A stretch of DNA of 64,000 nucleotides from Pirellulales bacterium (GTDB taxonomy: Bacteria; Planctomycetota; Planctomycetia; Pirellulales; Lacipirellulaceae). Of this stretch, positions 17,634-26,845 are shown piece by piece. The DNA is taken from assembly GCA_022841705.1 (NCBI GenBank), contig JALHQZ010000010.1, positions 53,289 through 117,288 on the forward strand, in the 5' to 3' direction. Made by a program: the position numbers and the translations under genes. Positions within the stretch are counted from its first letter, which is position 1, and each line of letters starts with the position of its first letter. The notes beneath the pieces were generated by a model that did not search any database, was not told where the DNA came from, and worked only from the letters and a program-made list of their open reading frames with translations.

Positions 17634-18416
17634 TGGCACATCACGCCTGAGTTCCGACAAAAGTGGGCGAGCTCCGGACCGCGCCCACGCGAGCAGTTCA
17701 TTGAGCGGAACATCGGGGTAGGGCTTTTCGTCGAGCAGCAGACACGCGGCAGTCATTCCTAGTGCATAGAGGTCGGACCTTTCGCTGTACTGAGGGCGGG
17801 CTGAAAAAAGTTCAGGCGCCAAGAAGGGGGCCGTCCCTGCCACCTGCCAGTGATCGGTGATCGACGATTGCTCCAGAGCTAAACCTAAATCAGCGAGTTT
17901 GATGCGGCCGTCGTTCGAGCGTCTCAGGCAGTTTGCGGGTTTAATGTCGCGATGGAGAATCTTGGCGGCGTGCAGCGATTGAATTGCAGAGAGGAGCTGC
18001 TTAAGGACTCCTACGCCCTGATCCGCAGGCAGATTAAATAGCGACTGACATGTACCTCCGTCCATGAATTCCAGAACAAGATAGATTCTGCCGCCAAGGG
18101 TTCCTGCATCGAGGATTCGGAGCAGGTTGGGGTGGTCCAGGCGAGCCATGAGACGTGCTTCGCGCAGGGCAGACTTAACCCCCAGTTCACTCACCGTCTC
18201 TCGCCCGATGAACTTAACAGCAACATCCGTTTCGAGGACGAGATGCCGCGCGCGATACACAGCGCCGAAAGCGCCCTTTGCCGTCGCGCTTGGCGCCATG
18301 TTGAATTGGAAGGTGTTGCTCTTCCCTGGAGTTATCATTCCCCTGGCTGCGGGGCTGTTCTTGCTGCATTCGCACTGGCGAAGCTCCGCCCGCCGAGCCT
18401 CCAATCTGACTTCCAC
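17562..18416 (-). pseudogene. Truncated Ser/Thr protein kinase
   Basis: This is the N-terminal two thirds of a kinase: glycine loop AKGAFG (first Gly replaced by Ala), VAVKF lysine, LARLDHPNLL-type helix C region (here MARLDHPNLLRI), HRDIKPANCL catalytic loop, ADLG in place of DFG, LAPELF, and SDLYALGMTAACLLL. The C-lobe ends near PLLSELRRDVP. The last 20 or so residues are simply the opposite strand of the dehydrogenase fragment, so the 3' end has been lost at a recombination junction. Likely starts are ATG 18338 or 18299; the stretch before the glycine loop is short. With an altered glycine loop, a DLG motif and a missing C-terminal part it is probably inactive. A short transcript could still make a kinase-like protein. 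Confidence 0.7.
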
Positions 18417-18465
18417 TTAACGCGAGAAGTTACGGATATCCCATCATGACAACGAAGGACAAACG

Positions 18466-18759
18466 ATGGACGATCTCATAAATGAGCAACGCATCTCGTT
18501 GAGCGCGTTGGCTAAACGCGAAGGAGTTAACGTTTCGACCTGCTGGCGCTGGTGCCTCCGCGGCGTGAAGGGCCATCACTTGGAAAGCCTGATCGTTGGT
18601 GGCCGGAGGTATACGACTGTCGAGGCATTCGTCCGCTTCGTGGAACGGACATCAACCGGGATCATTGGCGAACCAGCTCCCACGCCTTCCCGAACTTATC
18701 GCCAGCGTCAGGCCGCGATCGAATGGGCTGAGCGCGAACTCGACCGGGCGGGAGTTTGA
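18466..18759 (+). CDS. DUF1580-family small protein (helix-turn-helix-like)
   Basis: 97 residues. The N-terminal half reads as a winged or excisionase-like helix-turn-helix (ISLSALAKREGVNVSTCWRW, then VKGHHLESLIVGGRRYTTVEAFVRFVE), the pattern of the DUF1580 family, which is known from Planctomycetes and often sits beside integrases or other mobile genes. It probably binds DNA like an excisionase or MerR-type adaptor. No integrase is next to it here. The neighbourhood is rich in gene fragments, so it is likely a left-over part of a mobile element. A start at ATG 18466 fits the conserved MDDLINEQRISLSA beginning. Confidence 0.8.
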   Translation: MDDLINEQRISLSALAKREGVNVSTCWRWCLRGVKGHHLESLIVGGRRYTTVEAFVRFVERTSTGIIGEPAPTPSRTYRQRQAAIEWAERELDRAGV

Positions 18760-18902
18760 CTCGCCTACCAAGCTGCTCAGTTCGCCGGCCGCCCGCAATT
18801 GCTTGTCGAGAAACTCCACGATCTTCGCTAAGCAGTGTCGATTTACGTTCGCCTCTAGGTCCATCGTGTGGGGGCCAAGCTTCAATATTCGGCGGCGTGT
18901 GG

Positions 18903-20597
18903 CTAGAGCCGTCCATCCAAAAGGGCGGGACGTGACGCCGTAGGTGTACGGCGTTTGGCGCTAAGCTCGCTCAGCATGGCAAGCGCTGCGAGCAACATCG
19001 TGCGCGGTTCAGGCACTGCCGAAGTGGAGGTTTGCGCGGTGCTCAGTGTCGCGCCGAACCGCAACTTCCAGATGTCGTAGTCGACTTGGCTCACGTCGCC
19101 GGTGCTGGACGGATCGCGATTCGGCAGTGCGAACGACGTGCCGAGGTTATCGCGCCATACTACGTAGTCGGCCGCATCGACCACGCCGTCGCCGTTGTAA
19201 TCACCGGGCAGTCCAACGACAGGTGTGAGCGCGATCTCCACCGTGTTCGCGTTGGTCAGCGGCTCGAACTTCCATTCGCTTGCCAGGAAGGAACCGTAGT
19301 CGCTGATCATGAAATTTGCCTCGTCGAATCCGCCGCCAAAGATTGTGCCAGTGGTGGTGAGAACGGTGTAGCTCCGGGAGTTTCCTTCCCCGATATCGGC
19401 TCGCAAGGCAGCGACATCGACGGCGGAAAGTGCGCTGAGGTCAAGCCGAAGACTGGCCGCGGTGGCAATTTCCGCATCGCCCGTTACCGCAAGCATGCTG
19501 ATCGCGGATGGACCTGTGCCAAAGAGAGTGACGGCGTAGTTTGAGTCATCTGCCATCGTCAGCCCGTTAGTCAATGTCAGCGTCGTCGCCGTTTCGCCAA
19601 CGCCCGCTTCGATTCTTCCGCCGGCCTCCAAGGTCACGGCCCCCATCACCGTCCCCGCCCCTTGCAGCCGGCCGGTCGCACCGTTGGTGATGTTGCCTCG
19701 CAATTTCGCGCCCGGCGCGAGGGAGACCGAACCGACATTCGTGGCGAAGGTTCCGCCGAACGCGAAATCCAGGATCCCGGCGTTCACCTCGATAGCGCCG
19801 CTGTTATTGAAAATTCCTCCGATAGTGAACTCCAACCCCCCCTGACCCACTTCGATGGTGCCGTAATTGTTGAGCGCCACGTTGTTGGCGATCAGGTGGG
19901 TGGCAGAGCCGGTTTTACGCAAGATGCCGCCGGCCTCGACCGTGAACGTACCCGGCGTCGCGGAAGTAGCGCTACCGAAGTTGGAGCCGGAGCTGGTGAC
20001 GTTGATTTCGTAGGTCGTTCCGTTCCGCACACTGGCCTGGGCCGCATTGTTGAGGACGAGTCGACCAAGATTGGTGTGGGCGATCGTGCTCGCGTTGACG
20101 CCGTCGCCAAAGCGGATCGGACCATCATAGACGAGCGCATTGGTGTTCAGAATTCCGCCACCGTCGATCTGTAAAGCGCCCGCCCCCGTCACAGTCCCGA
20201 AGTTCCAGGTGAAGTTGGCATTCACGATCAGATTATTTGTGCGCGCGATCGTACTGCCGCCGAAGGCCAGTTCGTGAATGCTGATCGGCAGATCAACGTT
20301 GACGGTGCCAGTGTTTATAGACACGTTGTAGTCGTTTCCGCCGTTGCCATTGTTCGGAAACAGCGGGCTGCTGCTCCACCGTGCGGCGTCGGACCAATCG
20401 CCGGAAGTGCCACCCCAGATCGAGTTGACCTGAGCTTGACTCGTCGAAACCAGCATCGCATTGGTGGCAACACCGATGATCAGCAGCGTCATCGAACGAA
20501 GAGCAACACCCGCGATTGAAGCCAAGCCAATGCGTGTCGACCACTGCATTACGCATTCTCTGCCAAGCCCGAGATACTTCTTCCGATTCGTTTGCAT
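18903..20597 (-). CDS. PEP-CTERM surface protein with beta-strand repeats and dockerin-like pair
   Basis: The start is placed at ATG 20597 (MQTNRKKYLGLGREC), with AGAGGT upstream; ATG 20549 is an alternative. The open frame to 20861 has no export features. Of 564 residues, the signal anchor is LTLLIIGVATNAMLV-like (about 35-55). Then WGGTSGDWSDAARWSS begins the repeat pattern of autotransporter-associated beta-strand proteins (NNYGTIEVGQGGLEF, GAIEVNAGILDFAFGG). A region with YAVTLFGTGPSAISMLAVTG follows, then dockerin-like units (LPGDYNGDGVVDAADYVVWR; DVSQVDYDIWKLRFG) and VPEPRTMLLAALAMLSELSAKRR. After the basic end of the PEP-CTERM signal 12 more residues follow, which is slightly unusual. 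Probably an exported cell-surface protein. Confidence 0.8.
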   Translation of the reverse strand: MQTNRKKYLGLGRECVMQWSTRIGLASIAGVALRSMTLLIIGVATNAMLVSTSQAQVNSIWGGTSGDWSDAARWSSSPLFPNNGNGGNDYNVSINTGTVNVDLPISIHELAFGGSTIARTNNLIVNANFTWNFGTVTGAGALQIDGGGILNTNALVYDGPIRFGDGVNASTIAHTNLGRLVLNNAAQASVRNGTTYEINVTSSGSNFGSATSATPGTFTVEAGGILRKTGSATHLIANNVALNNYGTIEVGQGGLEFTIGGIFNNSGAIEVNAGILDFAFGGTFATNVGSVSLAPGAKLRGNITNGATGRLQGAGTVMGAVTLEAGGRIEAGVGETATTLTLTNGLTMADDSNYAVTLFGTGPSAISMLAVTGDAEIATAASLRLDLSALSAVDVAALRADIGEGNSRSYTVLTTTGTIFGGGFDEANFMISDYGSFLASEWKFEPLTNANTVEIALTPVVGLPGDYNGDGVVDAADYVVWRDNLGTSFALPNRDPSSTGDVSQVDYDIWKLRFGATLSTAQTSTSAVPEPRTMLLAALAMLSELSAKRRTPTASRPALLDGRL

Positions 20598-21302
20598 GAC
20601 AGTATTTACCTCTGCGAAATACCGCAACAAGGCAGCAACGGCCGGAACCGGAAAACTATTAATGGTGACCAATAATCGTTGACGAAAGGCGCCGATTCGA
20701 ATCGCTTCCGGCGGTTGGTATCTCCGACTGAGCTGCTGCCCGCGTATTTCCAGTCGGTCTTTTCCTGCCCTGGTTTCTCTGCGCCCGAAGTGTTCGCGCA
20801 GGCAACGATCACAATGCCAGAGGCAGGCGTAGTCGCGACCCGCAGCAGCAGAATGCTGCAAGCGAAAACGCGGGGACCAATCGATTGAACTTTCCCTCAG
20901 CTCACCCAGTCCAAACGCAGGACGCAGACAACTCGCCCAAAGTGGCGGAGGCGGCTATGAGCAAGAGCTGATTATAAGGCGACGGATCGACAAGTCAATT
21001 CAATCAAACGAATCTGTATGAGCAGCCTTGCAAAAGCAATCGATACGGAAGTGCCGGAAACGTTGGGTTGACGAAACATCCGCTGGCCCAGAACGGCCCC
21101 CCAGCTCATTATGAGAAAACGTACGAGTTTCCGGCACGGAAAATCAGTGCCGAAAAGCTACCGCATCGACGGGTTTAGAAACGCCCGGCGAAGGCGTCAG
21201 TCGCGATCGCCGGAGCAGACCGAATCGCCGCCGGCCGGTCGTGTCTTAACGGTGGTTTGACGGGACAACCGTGAAAAGGTTGAATGATTGAGATCCGAGT
21301 CA
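20598..21302. other. Intergenic region, no gene recognised
   Basis: No convincing coding frame. It holds the upstream region of the PEP-CTERM gene (to about 20750) and, at 21061-21145, one copy of a dispersed sequence also present at 27054. GTGCCGGAAAC (21051) and GTTTCCGGCAC (21127) form an 11-base inverted repeat with a 65-base gap. Confidence 0.5.
21061..21145 (+). repeat. Dispersed repeat, copy A
   Basis: It begins CGTTGGGTTGACGA and ends TTTCCGGCACGGAAAATC, the two blocks 67 bases apart. The copy at 27054-27138 has the same two blocks with the same spacing. Read in one frame, both give LT(K/T)... then FP(A/V)RKI, so it may be the 3' end of a decayed gene. Confidence 0.45.
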
Positions 21303-22382
21303 TTACCAGCCTAGTTGCTCTATGCCGTCGGGGGTAACGCGGAATCGCGCGGCCCGGACAGCGCTGGTTGCCCCTTCTTCGTAGTACACCACCAGCACGG
21401 TGTGGTCCTTTAGCTCCACGGTTGACGGATAGGCACCTACGACCGAGTCGATTTCGAACGGACCTTGCCAGCTTTTGGCATTGTCGCGACTGATGTGCAG
21501 CGCGGTTGCCGGCAGCCGATGCGTGAGCAGGATTTCGCCGGTCGAGAGTCGCGTCAGATGTGGACAGTGGCCACGAAAACCGCTGTCCTTAACGTTCGAC
21601 CAGGTAAGACCTTGGTCGGTACTGGTGGCGAAGTGCATGTTCACGTTGCCGTCGCCGCGCAACGCGGCGAAGATCGTGCCGTTCGGCAAGCGCAGCACAT
21701 CGGTCTCCGCGTCGAGCCGCACGCCGCTTTTGGGATCGATGGCCACCGGCTCGCTCCAGGACTTGCCGCCGTCGGTCGAGCGCAACACGGCACCGTAAGC
21801 GGTTGAGTCGTCGGCTGTATATACGCCCAGCAAGCGCGTACCATCGGGCAACTCGCGCACCGGGGCGGAGACGGCCCAGTGATTCGCTGCTAACACACGC
21901 GGCTCAGTTTGCCAACTGCGGCCGCCGTCGCGCGACTCAACGACACAGGTGTCGCATTCGATCTTGCCATTGACCGACCGATACTGAAAGAAACTGCACA
22001 GCAATGTGCCGTCGCGGAGGGCGGCGATGTGTGGATCACGATCGTCCTGCGGCCCGTCGAGCAACACCGTCGGCAGGCTCCACGTGCGCCCCTCGTCACT
22101 CGATTGGACCCAGCAAATGCGGCCGCCGCGCGGCCACTCGGCGTTGGGTAGCGAAACGTGTCCGTAACCGCAATAGAATACGCACGCCAGGTCGCCGCTC
22201 GGCAGCCGACAAACGTCACAAAACGCCTGGTATGGCCCCGCCGCCTGGCCGCGCGAGATCACGGCGTACTTGGGCGGCCCGGTCGCCATCGCCGATTGTC
22301 GTGCGCCGCTGCTAAGAAGCAAGCCAATGCCAAACAGTCCGATCAGGCACGCGGCACGACATGACATTTCGATTCGTTTCAT
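21303..22382 (-). CDS. Secreted sialidase-like (BNR/Asp-box) protein
   Basis: The start is chosen at ATG 22382 (MKRIEMSCRAACLIGLFGIG), which gives a signal peptide with cleavage near residue 33; ATG 22418 would add 12 residues. Of 359 residues, five Asp-box motifs (SSDEGRTW, SRDGGRSW, STDGGKSW, STDQGLTW, SRDNAKSW) are spaced as in a six-bladed sialidase propeller. RDPHIAALRDG, PVRELPDGT, DVLRLPNGT and LTRLSTGEI strands form the blades. Family enzymes remove terminal sialic or related acids, and planctomycete homologues are often annotated exo-alpha-sialidase. The catalytic Arg triad and Tyr/Glu pair cannot be assigned by eye, so the substrate is uncertain. It stands alone, flanked by non-coding DNA. 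Confidence 0.8.
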   Translation of the reverse strand: MKRIEMSCRAACLIGLFGIGLLLSSGARQSAMATGPPKYAVISRGQAAGPYQAFCDVCRLPSGDLACVFYCGYGHVSLPNAEWPRGGRICWVQSSDEGRTWSLPTVLLDGPQDDRDPHIAALRDGTLLCSFFQYRSVNGKIECDTCVVESRDGGRSWQTEPRVLAANHWAVSAPVRELPDGTRLLGVYTADDSTAYGAVLRSTDGGKSWSEPVAIDPKSGVRLDAETDVLRLPNGTIFAALRGDGNVNMHFATSTDQGLTWSNVKDSGFRGHCPHLTRLSTGEILLTHRLPATALHISRDNAKSWQGPFEIDSVVGAYPSTVELKDHTVLVVYYEEGATSAVRAARFRVTPDGIEQLGW

Positions 22383-22665
22383 CGGTGCGAACTGGCCCCG
22401 GGTCAAGCATTGCGACATTGATTACTAATGTGCTTGCCATTCAAGAGCGGTCATGGGTGCCGCGGTAGCCGCGTCCTGCGGATCATAAACTGGAAGCGGG
22501 TGCGACCGTGAAGCAACTTCATCCGCTGAAAATTAGCTAGTACTGCCGCCCATGCTAATCACGGGCTGCGCCTCTCTTTCACCGCACAGCACCAACTACA
22601 GATTGCTCACCATCGTCGCTTTTCGTTCCGGATCGAACTCGACCACCTGCTTTTCGGCAAGGTCC

Positions 22666-22872
22666 TTAGACGCCATTTGGACAGCGGGGCAAGGCTTCCC
22701 AGACGGGATCACCCGTTTTCACGCCCGCCGCTTTCATTTCATAGCTTTTGGCGATGACGCAGGCCCCGTGGTTCCCCAGCACGCCGACCGGCACGCCCTG
22801 CAGATGCGGAAATCGCACTCGCTCGGCGGAGGCGTAAAAGCAATCCGCGTCGACGTGACCAATGGCGTCCAT
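22666..22872 (-). pseudogene. N-terminal fragment of a Y-family DNA polymerase (DinB/UmuC type)
   Basis: It starts MDAIGHVDADCFYASAERV, the conserved first metal-binding motif of Y-family polymerases (Asp in VDAD, Phe-Tyr steric gate region). It goes on through PVGVLGNHGACVIAKSYEMKA to GDPVWEALPRCPNGV, then stops where the family continues with YVKRDF. Only about 68 of over 350 residues remain; palm, fingers and little-finger domains are gone. After the stop the same strand carries a short unrelated tail (KDLAEKQVVEFDPERK, then stop near 22598), perhaps the end of another lost gene. Confidence 0.85.
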
Positions 22873-22978
22873 GCCCCTAGGGTAACTGTAGGCCTGACCA
22901 TTACAAGCCGGTCGCCGATACAGGCCGCAAAACTAGGGTGAGTTTGGTGAGGGGCGGCAGACTCGCAGAGTGGGCACG

Positions 22979-23019
22979 AAAAAAATCCACAACAACCCCG
23001 ACAGAAGGCCGCTGTGGAT
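22979..23019 (-). terminator. Intrinsic terminator
   Basis: On the minus strand, ATCCACA pairs with TGTGGAT (23019-23013 with 22991-22985) and is followed by seven T. It lies 39 bases after the stop of the small ORF 23207-23058. Confidence 0.55.
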
Positions 23020-23057
23020 TGGATCAAACTCGGCGCCAAGGTTTGCCCCTGCCGCTA

Positions 23058-23207
23058 CTAGGGTGGAGGCTTTTCGGCGCCGAGCGAAGCACGCCGCTCA
23101 CGCCGGTTGAAGTAGCACCGCCGCAGCCAGCTAACGGCGTGGACCAGTTCGGCGAAGACCGCAATCGTCGCTCCGGTGAAAAATTCAATCATGCTTATCG
23201 ACTCCAT
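23058..23207 (-). CDS. Small membrane-type protein (49 aa), hypothetical
   Basis: A short ORF: MESISMIEFFTGATIAVF, then AELVHAVSWLRRCYFNRRERR, then a Gly/Pro tail. It has one amphipathic or membrane helix followed by an Arg-rich segment, and an intrinsic terminator stands 39 bases downstream on the same strand. A second in-frame ATG (MIEFFTG) is an alternative start. I know no family for it. The terminator and the hydrophobic-then-basic pattern are the support; the neighbourhood is gene debris. Confidence 0.4.
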   Translation of the reverse strand: MESISMIEFFTGATIAVFAELVHAVSWLRRCYFNRRERRASLGAEKPPP

Positions 23208-24169
23208 GCGTCACGAGAACTTTGTGAAACAGACAACTACGACGTAGCCTTGCCCCGGGACTTACTGGGCGGATTCTGCTTTTCAAGCCGTTCAGCCAGC
23301 TCGAGCGATTGGAGGGCGATTAAAATCCGGCGTGCGGGAACCGCTGGTGTTGTGCTACAACCGTTCAGCCCCCGTATTAGAGCGCGAACCAAGCGGGAGC
23401 GCAAGCACATTTCCTACTGCTCGAAAAGATTCTCGCGTTTTTTTGCAGGGATCCCAAACAGAAAATCGCGTTGCCCAAACGGGGTTGTGCCGACTTACAC
23501 CGCGAGGAGGGCCGGGGGACAGATTGCGACCGCGGGTAGTGCGGCCCACTCACAGCGAACCGCTGAACTGGGCCGTCATCAATTCAACGGACCACGGGAC
23601 GTATGAATTAGCACTGCGGCTAAGAACGCGGAATGGGCGATAGGGCGATGTTCGAGCTGGGTGGCTGAACTTAGCCCAAAATTGACCACGCACACGATGA
23701 GCCACGCGAAGGGAGCATCTGAACGCCCGCGGGTGCCTGCCAGGGTGAAATCTCAAGGGGTTCATCGAGCCAAGCTTGCCAGGGAGCCACGTCCCCGGTG
23801 CAGGTCCGGCTGACGAGCTCGAGGCGGCGGGCAAGGGTTACGAGGATTGAGGCCACGGCAGCACGCGGTTGGGGTTGGGTAAGAGCGATTTCGGCTCGGT
23901 GGCTCGATGAAGGGTAGCGATCAGGGTGATTTAATTCCCGTTGATCTAGCAACGCGAAGAGAAAGCCTCAGGCTTTGCGGACCCTGTCGCCATGATACGA
24001 TGGAGGGGGTTGAAGCTAAAAATTTCGGTGTCGGACTCACCAACGGGGACGCGTCACGGAAGAGTTGACGACCCTGCGAAATGCTCCTCTCGCGCGGTCA
24101 GGTGGGCGGCCTTGAGCCGTCCGAGCCTTGGTTGTCGACGGTCCGCCGCCGACGTTAGGAGGAAGACTC
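23208..24169. other. Gene-poor region and long leader of the Mg2+ ATPase gene
   Basis: No convincing gene. A minus-strand frame at about 23243-23345 (RILIALQSLELAERLEKQN, ending KSRGKATS) may be the remnant of a C-terminus. The last 200 bases before the ATPase are GC-rich with several short inverted repeats, for example GTCGACGGTCCG near 24133 and its partial partner CGCCGCCGAC. I looked for the Mg2+-sensing M-box and the Mn2+ yybP-ykoY consensus and saw neither. Confidence 0.4.
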
Positions 24170-26845
24170 ATGCAGCCTAACGAACGACACCAGATTCTCC
24201 CCAAGCATCTCTTTGCCGCCATTCGAGGGCAGAAGCCAAAAATTGCAGTTTCCCAGCAAGTGGTGGAATCGGCCCGACTTGATCCCGCCGGTGTCTACGG
24301 CCGGTTGGCCACTTGCTCGCGCGGGCTGACTGCCGAGGAAGCCGCTCTTCGCTTATCGCAACATGGCCCGAACGTCCTGGCCAAAGATCAGCGAACGGGC
24401 CTCCGACAATTGCTGTGGAATGCGGTGGTCAATCCACTGGTAATTCTGCTAGTGGTCCTCTCGAGCATTTCGTTTGCCACCGGTGATGTGCGGGCCGGAG
24501 TCGTCATGTCGCTGATGATCGTTATGGGCGCGGGATTGAAGCTCCTTCAAGAGGCCCGGGCCGATAGCGCAGCGGCCAAGCTGAAGGCCATGATCTCGGT
24601 CACGGCCACCGTGATCCGCGATGGTGCCCCGCAAGAGATTTCCGTCTCGCAACTCGTGCCGGGTGACGTCGTGCAGCTCTCGGCAGGAGACATGATTCCG
24701 GGCGACGCGCGACTCGTTGACGCTAAGGATTTGTTCGTCACGCAGGGGTCGCTCACCGGAGAAAGCTATCCGGTCGAGAAATTTGCCGACGAGAAGTGTG
24801 CGGCGGCGACCGCTCCCTTGGAACTGACCAGCATTGCTTTCTTGGGAACGAGCGTGGAGAGCGGTTCGGCGACGGCCGTTGTCGTCGCGACCGGAGCGGC
24901 CACGTACCTAGGTGGCATGGCCGAGTCGCTCGCGGAGCAAACCACACAGACGGCTTTCGACGAGGGGATCTCACAATTCACCTGGCTGATGCTGCGTTTC
25001 ATCCTGGTGATGGTGCCGCTGGTGTTTGTCATCAACGGCCTCACCAAAGGTTTGTGGGGCGACGCATTCTTCTTCGCGGTCGCCGTGGCCGTCGGCCTCA
25101 CGCCGGAGATGCTGCCGATGATTGTCGCGGTGTGCCTGTCCAAGGGCGCCCTGGCGATGAGCCGCAAAAAAGTCATCATGAAACGGCTCAACGCCATCCA
25201 GAATCTCGGGGCGATGGACGTGCTCTGTACCGACAAGACCGGCACGTTGACGATGGACCGCGTGATTCTCGAACGCCACTGCGACGTGGTGCTCAAGGAG
25301 GACGACGGCGTGCTGGCGCTGGCGTATCTGAATAGTCACTTCCAGACCGGCCTGAAAAACATTCTCGACCGCGCGATTCTGGCCCACACCGAGACGCACG
25401 TTCATGCCACGATCCCCGACTATGCGAAGGTGGACGAAATCCCGTTTGACTTTCAGCGGCGCATCATGACGGTCGTGGTTCGCACGCCAGCGGGCCAGGA
25501 TCGCATCATCAGCAAAGGCGCACCCGAGGAGCTCTTCGCCCGCTGCAAGGAATTTGAACTTGATGGGGAGCGATTCTCGATGGAGCACCTGCTCATCGAG
25601 GAGCTCAAGGAGGAGTACGAGCAACTCAGCGCCGATGGATTCCGCGTCCTCGCCATTGCCAGCAAAGATCTGGAGCCGCGGGGGGTCGTCGCGGGGGACG
25701 CCACGCCGTATTCCAAGTCCGACGAGTGCGAGCTCACCTTGAACGGCTATGTCGCTTTCCTGGATCCGCCCAAGGAGACTGCCTCGGCGGCCATCCAGGC
25801 GCTACAAGGGCACGGCGTGGGCGTCAAAGTCGTCACGGGTGATAACGAGTTAGTCGCCCGCAAGATCTGTCGGGAGGTCGGGCTGTCGACCGAATTCGTG
25901 TTGCTTGGCAGTCAGATCGAGGAGTTGACCGACGTTCAGCTCGCGGACGTCGCGGAGCGAACGACGCTGTTCGCCCGCGTCTCTCCGGCCCATAAGCGGC
26001 GCATCATCACGGCGCTGCAATCACGGGGCCACACCGTTGGTTTCATGGGCGACGGAATTAACGACGCGCCGGCCCTCCGGACGGCGGACGTCGGGATCAG
26101 CGTGGATACGGCCGTGGACATTGCCAAGGAGTCGGCGGACATGATCCTGCTGGAGAAGTCGTTGATGGTCCTGGAAGAGGGTGTGATTGAGGGCCGTAAG
26201 GTCTTTGTCAACATTCTCAAGTACGTCCGCATGGGAGCCAGCAGCAATTTCGGGAATATGTTCAGCGTGTTGGGGGCGAGCGTCTTCGTTCCGTTCCTGC
26301 CAATGGCTCCGATTCAGCTGCTGGCCAACAATCTGCTCTACGACATCAGTCAAACGGCGATTCCGACCGACGACGTGGACCCCGAGCAAATCGAGATGCC
26401 ACGCCCCTGGGATATTAAGCAACTGACGCGTTTTATCGTCTTCATCGGCCCCTGCTCATCGATCTTCGATTACACGACGTTCCTCATGATGCTGTACTTG
26501 TTTGGCTGTTGGGACGTCTCGACGCCCGAGTCCGCGGCGCAGAGCGAGAGCTTATTTCAGACGGGCTGGTTCGTGGAAAGCTTGCTGACGCAAACGCTCA
26601 TCATCCACGTGATCCGCACCAACCGGATCCCGTTTTTGCAAAGCATCGCTTCCTGGCCGCTCAGAGTGATGTCCGCCATGATTATGGCCGTCGGCATCGC
26701 CTTGCCGTTCACGCCCGTGGGGCATTACCTCGAATTCACCCCGCTGCCGGCGTTGTACTGGCCGTTGCTCGGGATCACGCTGGTGTGCTACCTGGCCCTG
26801 ACTCAGGCGGTGAAGACGTGGTTGCTCCAGCGAAAGTGGATCTAA
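24170..26845 (+). CDS. mgtA: MgtA-type Mg2+-transporting P-type ATPase (P3B)
   Basis: The start is ATG 24170 with a strong AGGAGG ribosome site; the open frame from TTG 24128 is not used. The product has 891 residues, usual for the family. It shows cation-ATPase N (about 40-100), two helices at 85-127, the actuator with TGES (196-199), helix 4 with TPEMLP (311-316, in the usual place of the ion-site Pro), phosphorylation DKTGT (355-359), a nucleotide domain, and a hinge MGDGINDAP. Four to six C-terminal helices follow, with the MgtA-typical NMFSVLGASVFVPFLPMAPIQ-like segment. It imports Mg2+ across the inner membrane using ATP. It stands alone with a leader of at least 200 bases, where Mg2+-dependent control would be expected. 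Confidence 0.9.
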   Translation: MQPNERHQILPKHLFAAIRGQKPKIAVSQQVVESARLDPAGVYGRLATCSRGLTAEEAALRLSQHGPNVLAKDQRTGLRQLLWNAVVNPLVILLVVLSSISFATGDVRAGVVMSLMIVMGAGLKLLQEARADSAAAKLKAMISVTATVIRDGAPQEISVSQLVPGDVVQLSAGDMIPGDARLVDAKDLFVTQGSLTGESYPVEKFADEKCAAATAPLELTSIAFLGTSVESGSATAVVVATGAATYLGGMAESLAEQTTQTAFDEGISQFTWLMLRFILVMVPLVFVINGLTKGLWGDAFFFAVAVAVGLTPEMLPMIVAVCLSKGALAMSRKKVIMKRLNAIQNLGAMDVLCTDKTGTLTMDRVILERHCDVVLKEDDGVLALAYLNSHFQTGLKNILDRAILAHTETHVHATIPDYAKVDEIPFDFQRRIMTVVVRTPAGQDRIISKGAPEELFARCKEFELDGERFSMEHLLIEELKEEYEQLSADGFRVLAIASKDLEPRGVVAGDATPYSKSDECELTLNGYVAFLDPPKETASAAIQALQGHGVGVKVVTGDNELVARKICREVGLSTEFVLLGSQIEELTDVQLADVAERTTLFARVSPAHKRRIITALQSRGHTVGFMGDGINDAPALRTADVGISVDTAVDIAKESADMILLEKSLMVLEEGVIEGRKVFVNILKYVRMGASSNFGNMFSVLGASVFVPFLPMAPIQLLANNLLYDISQTAIPTDDVDPEQIEMPRPWDIKQLTRFIVFIGPCSSIFDYTTFLMMLYLFGCWDVSTPESAAQSESLFQTGWFVESLLTQTLIIHVIRTNRIPFLQSIASWPLRVMSAMIMAVGIALPFTPVGHYLEFTPLPALYWPLLGITLVCYLALTQAVKTWLLQRKWI

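Noticed and set aside
22938..23606. 222-residue plus-strand frame
   Set aside because: Composition is unlike coding sequence and it covers the opposite strand of a small ORF and terminator.
23940..24169. Mg2+ riboswitch (M-box) before mgtA
   Set aside because: Leader is long and GC-rich but lacks the conserved M-box core as far as I can read.
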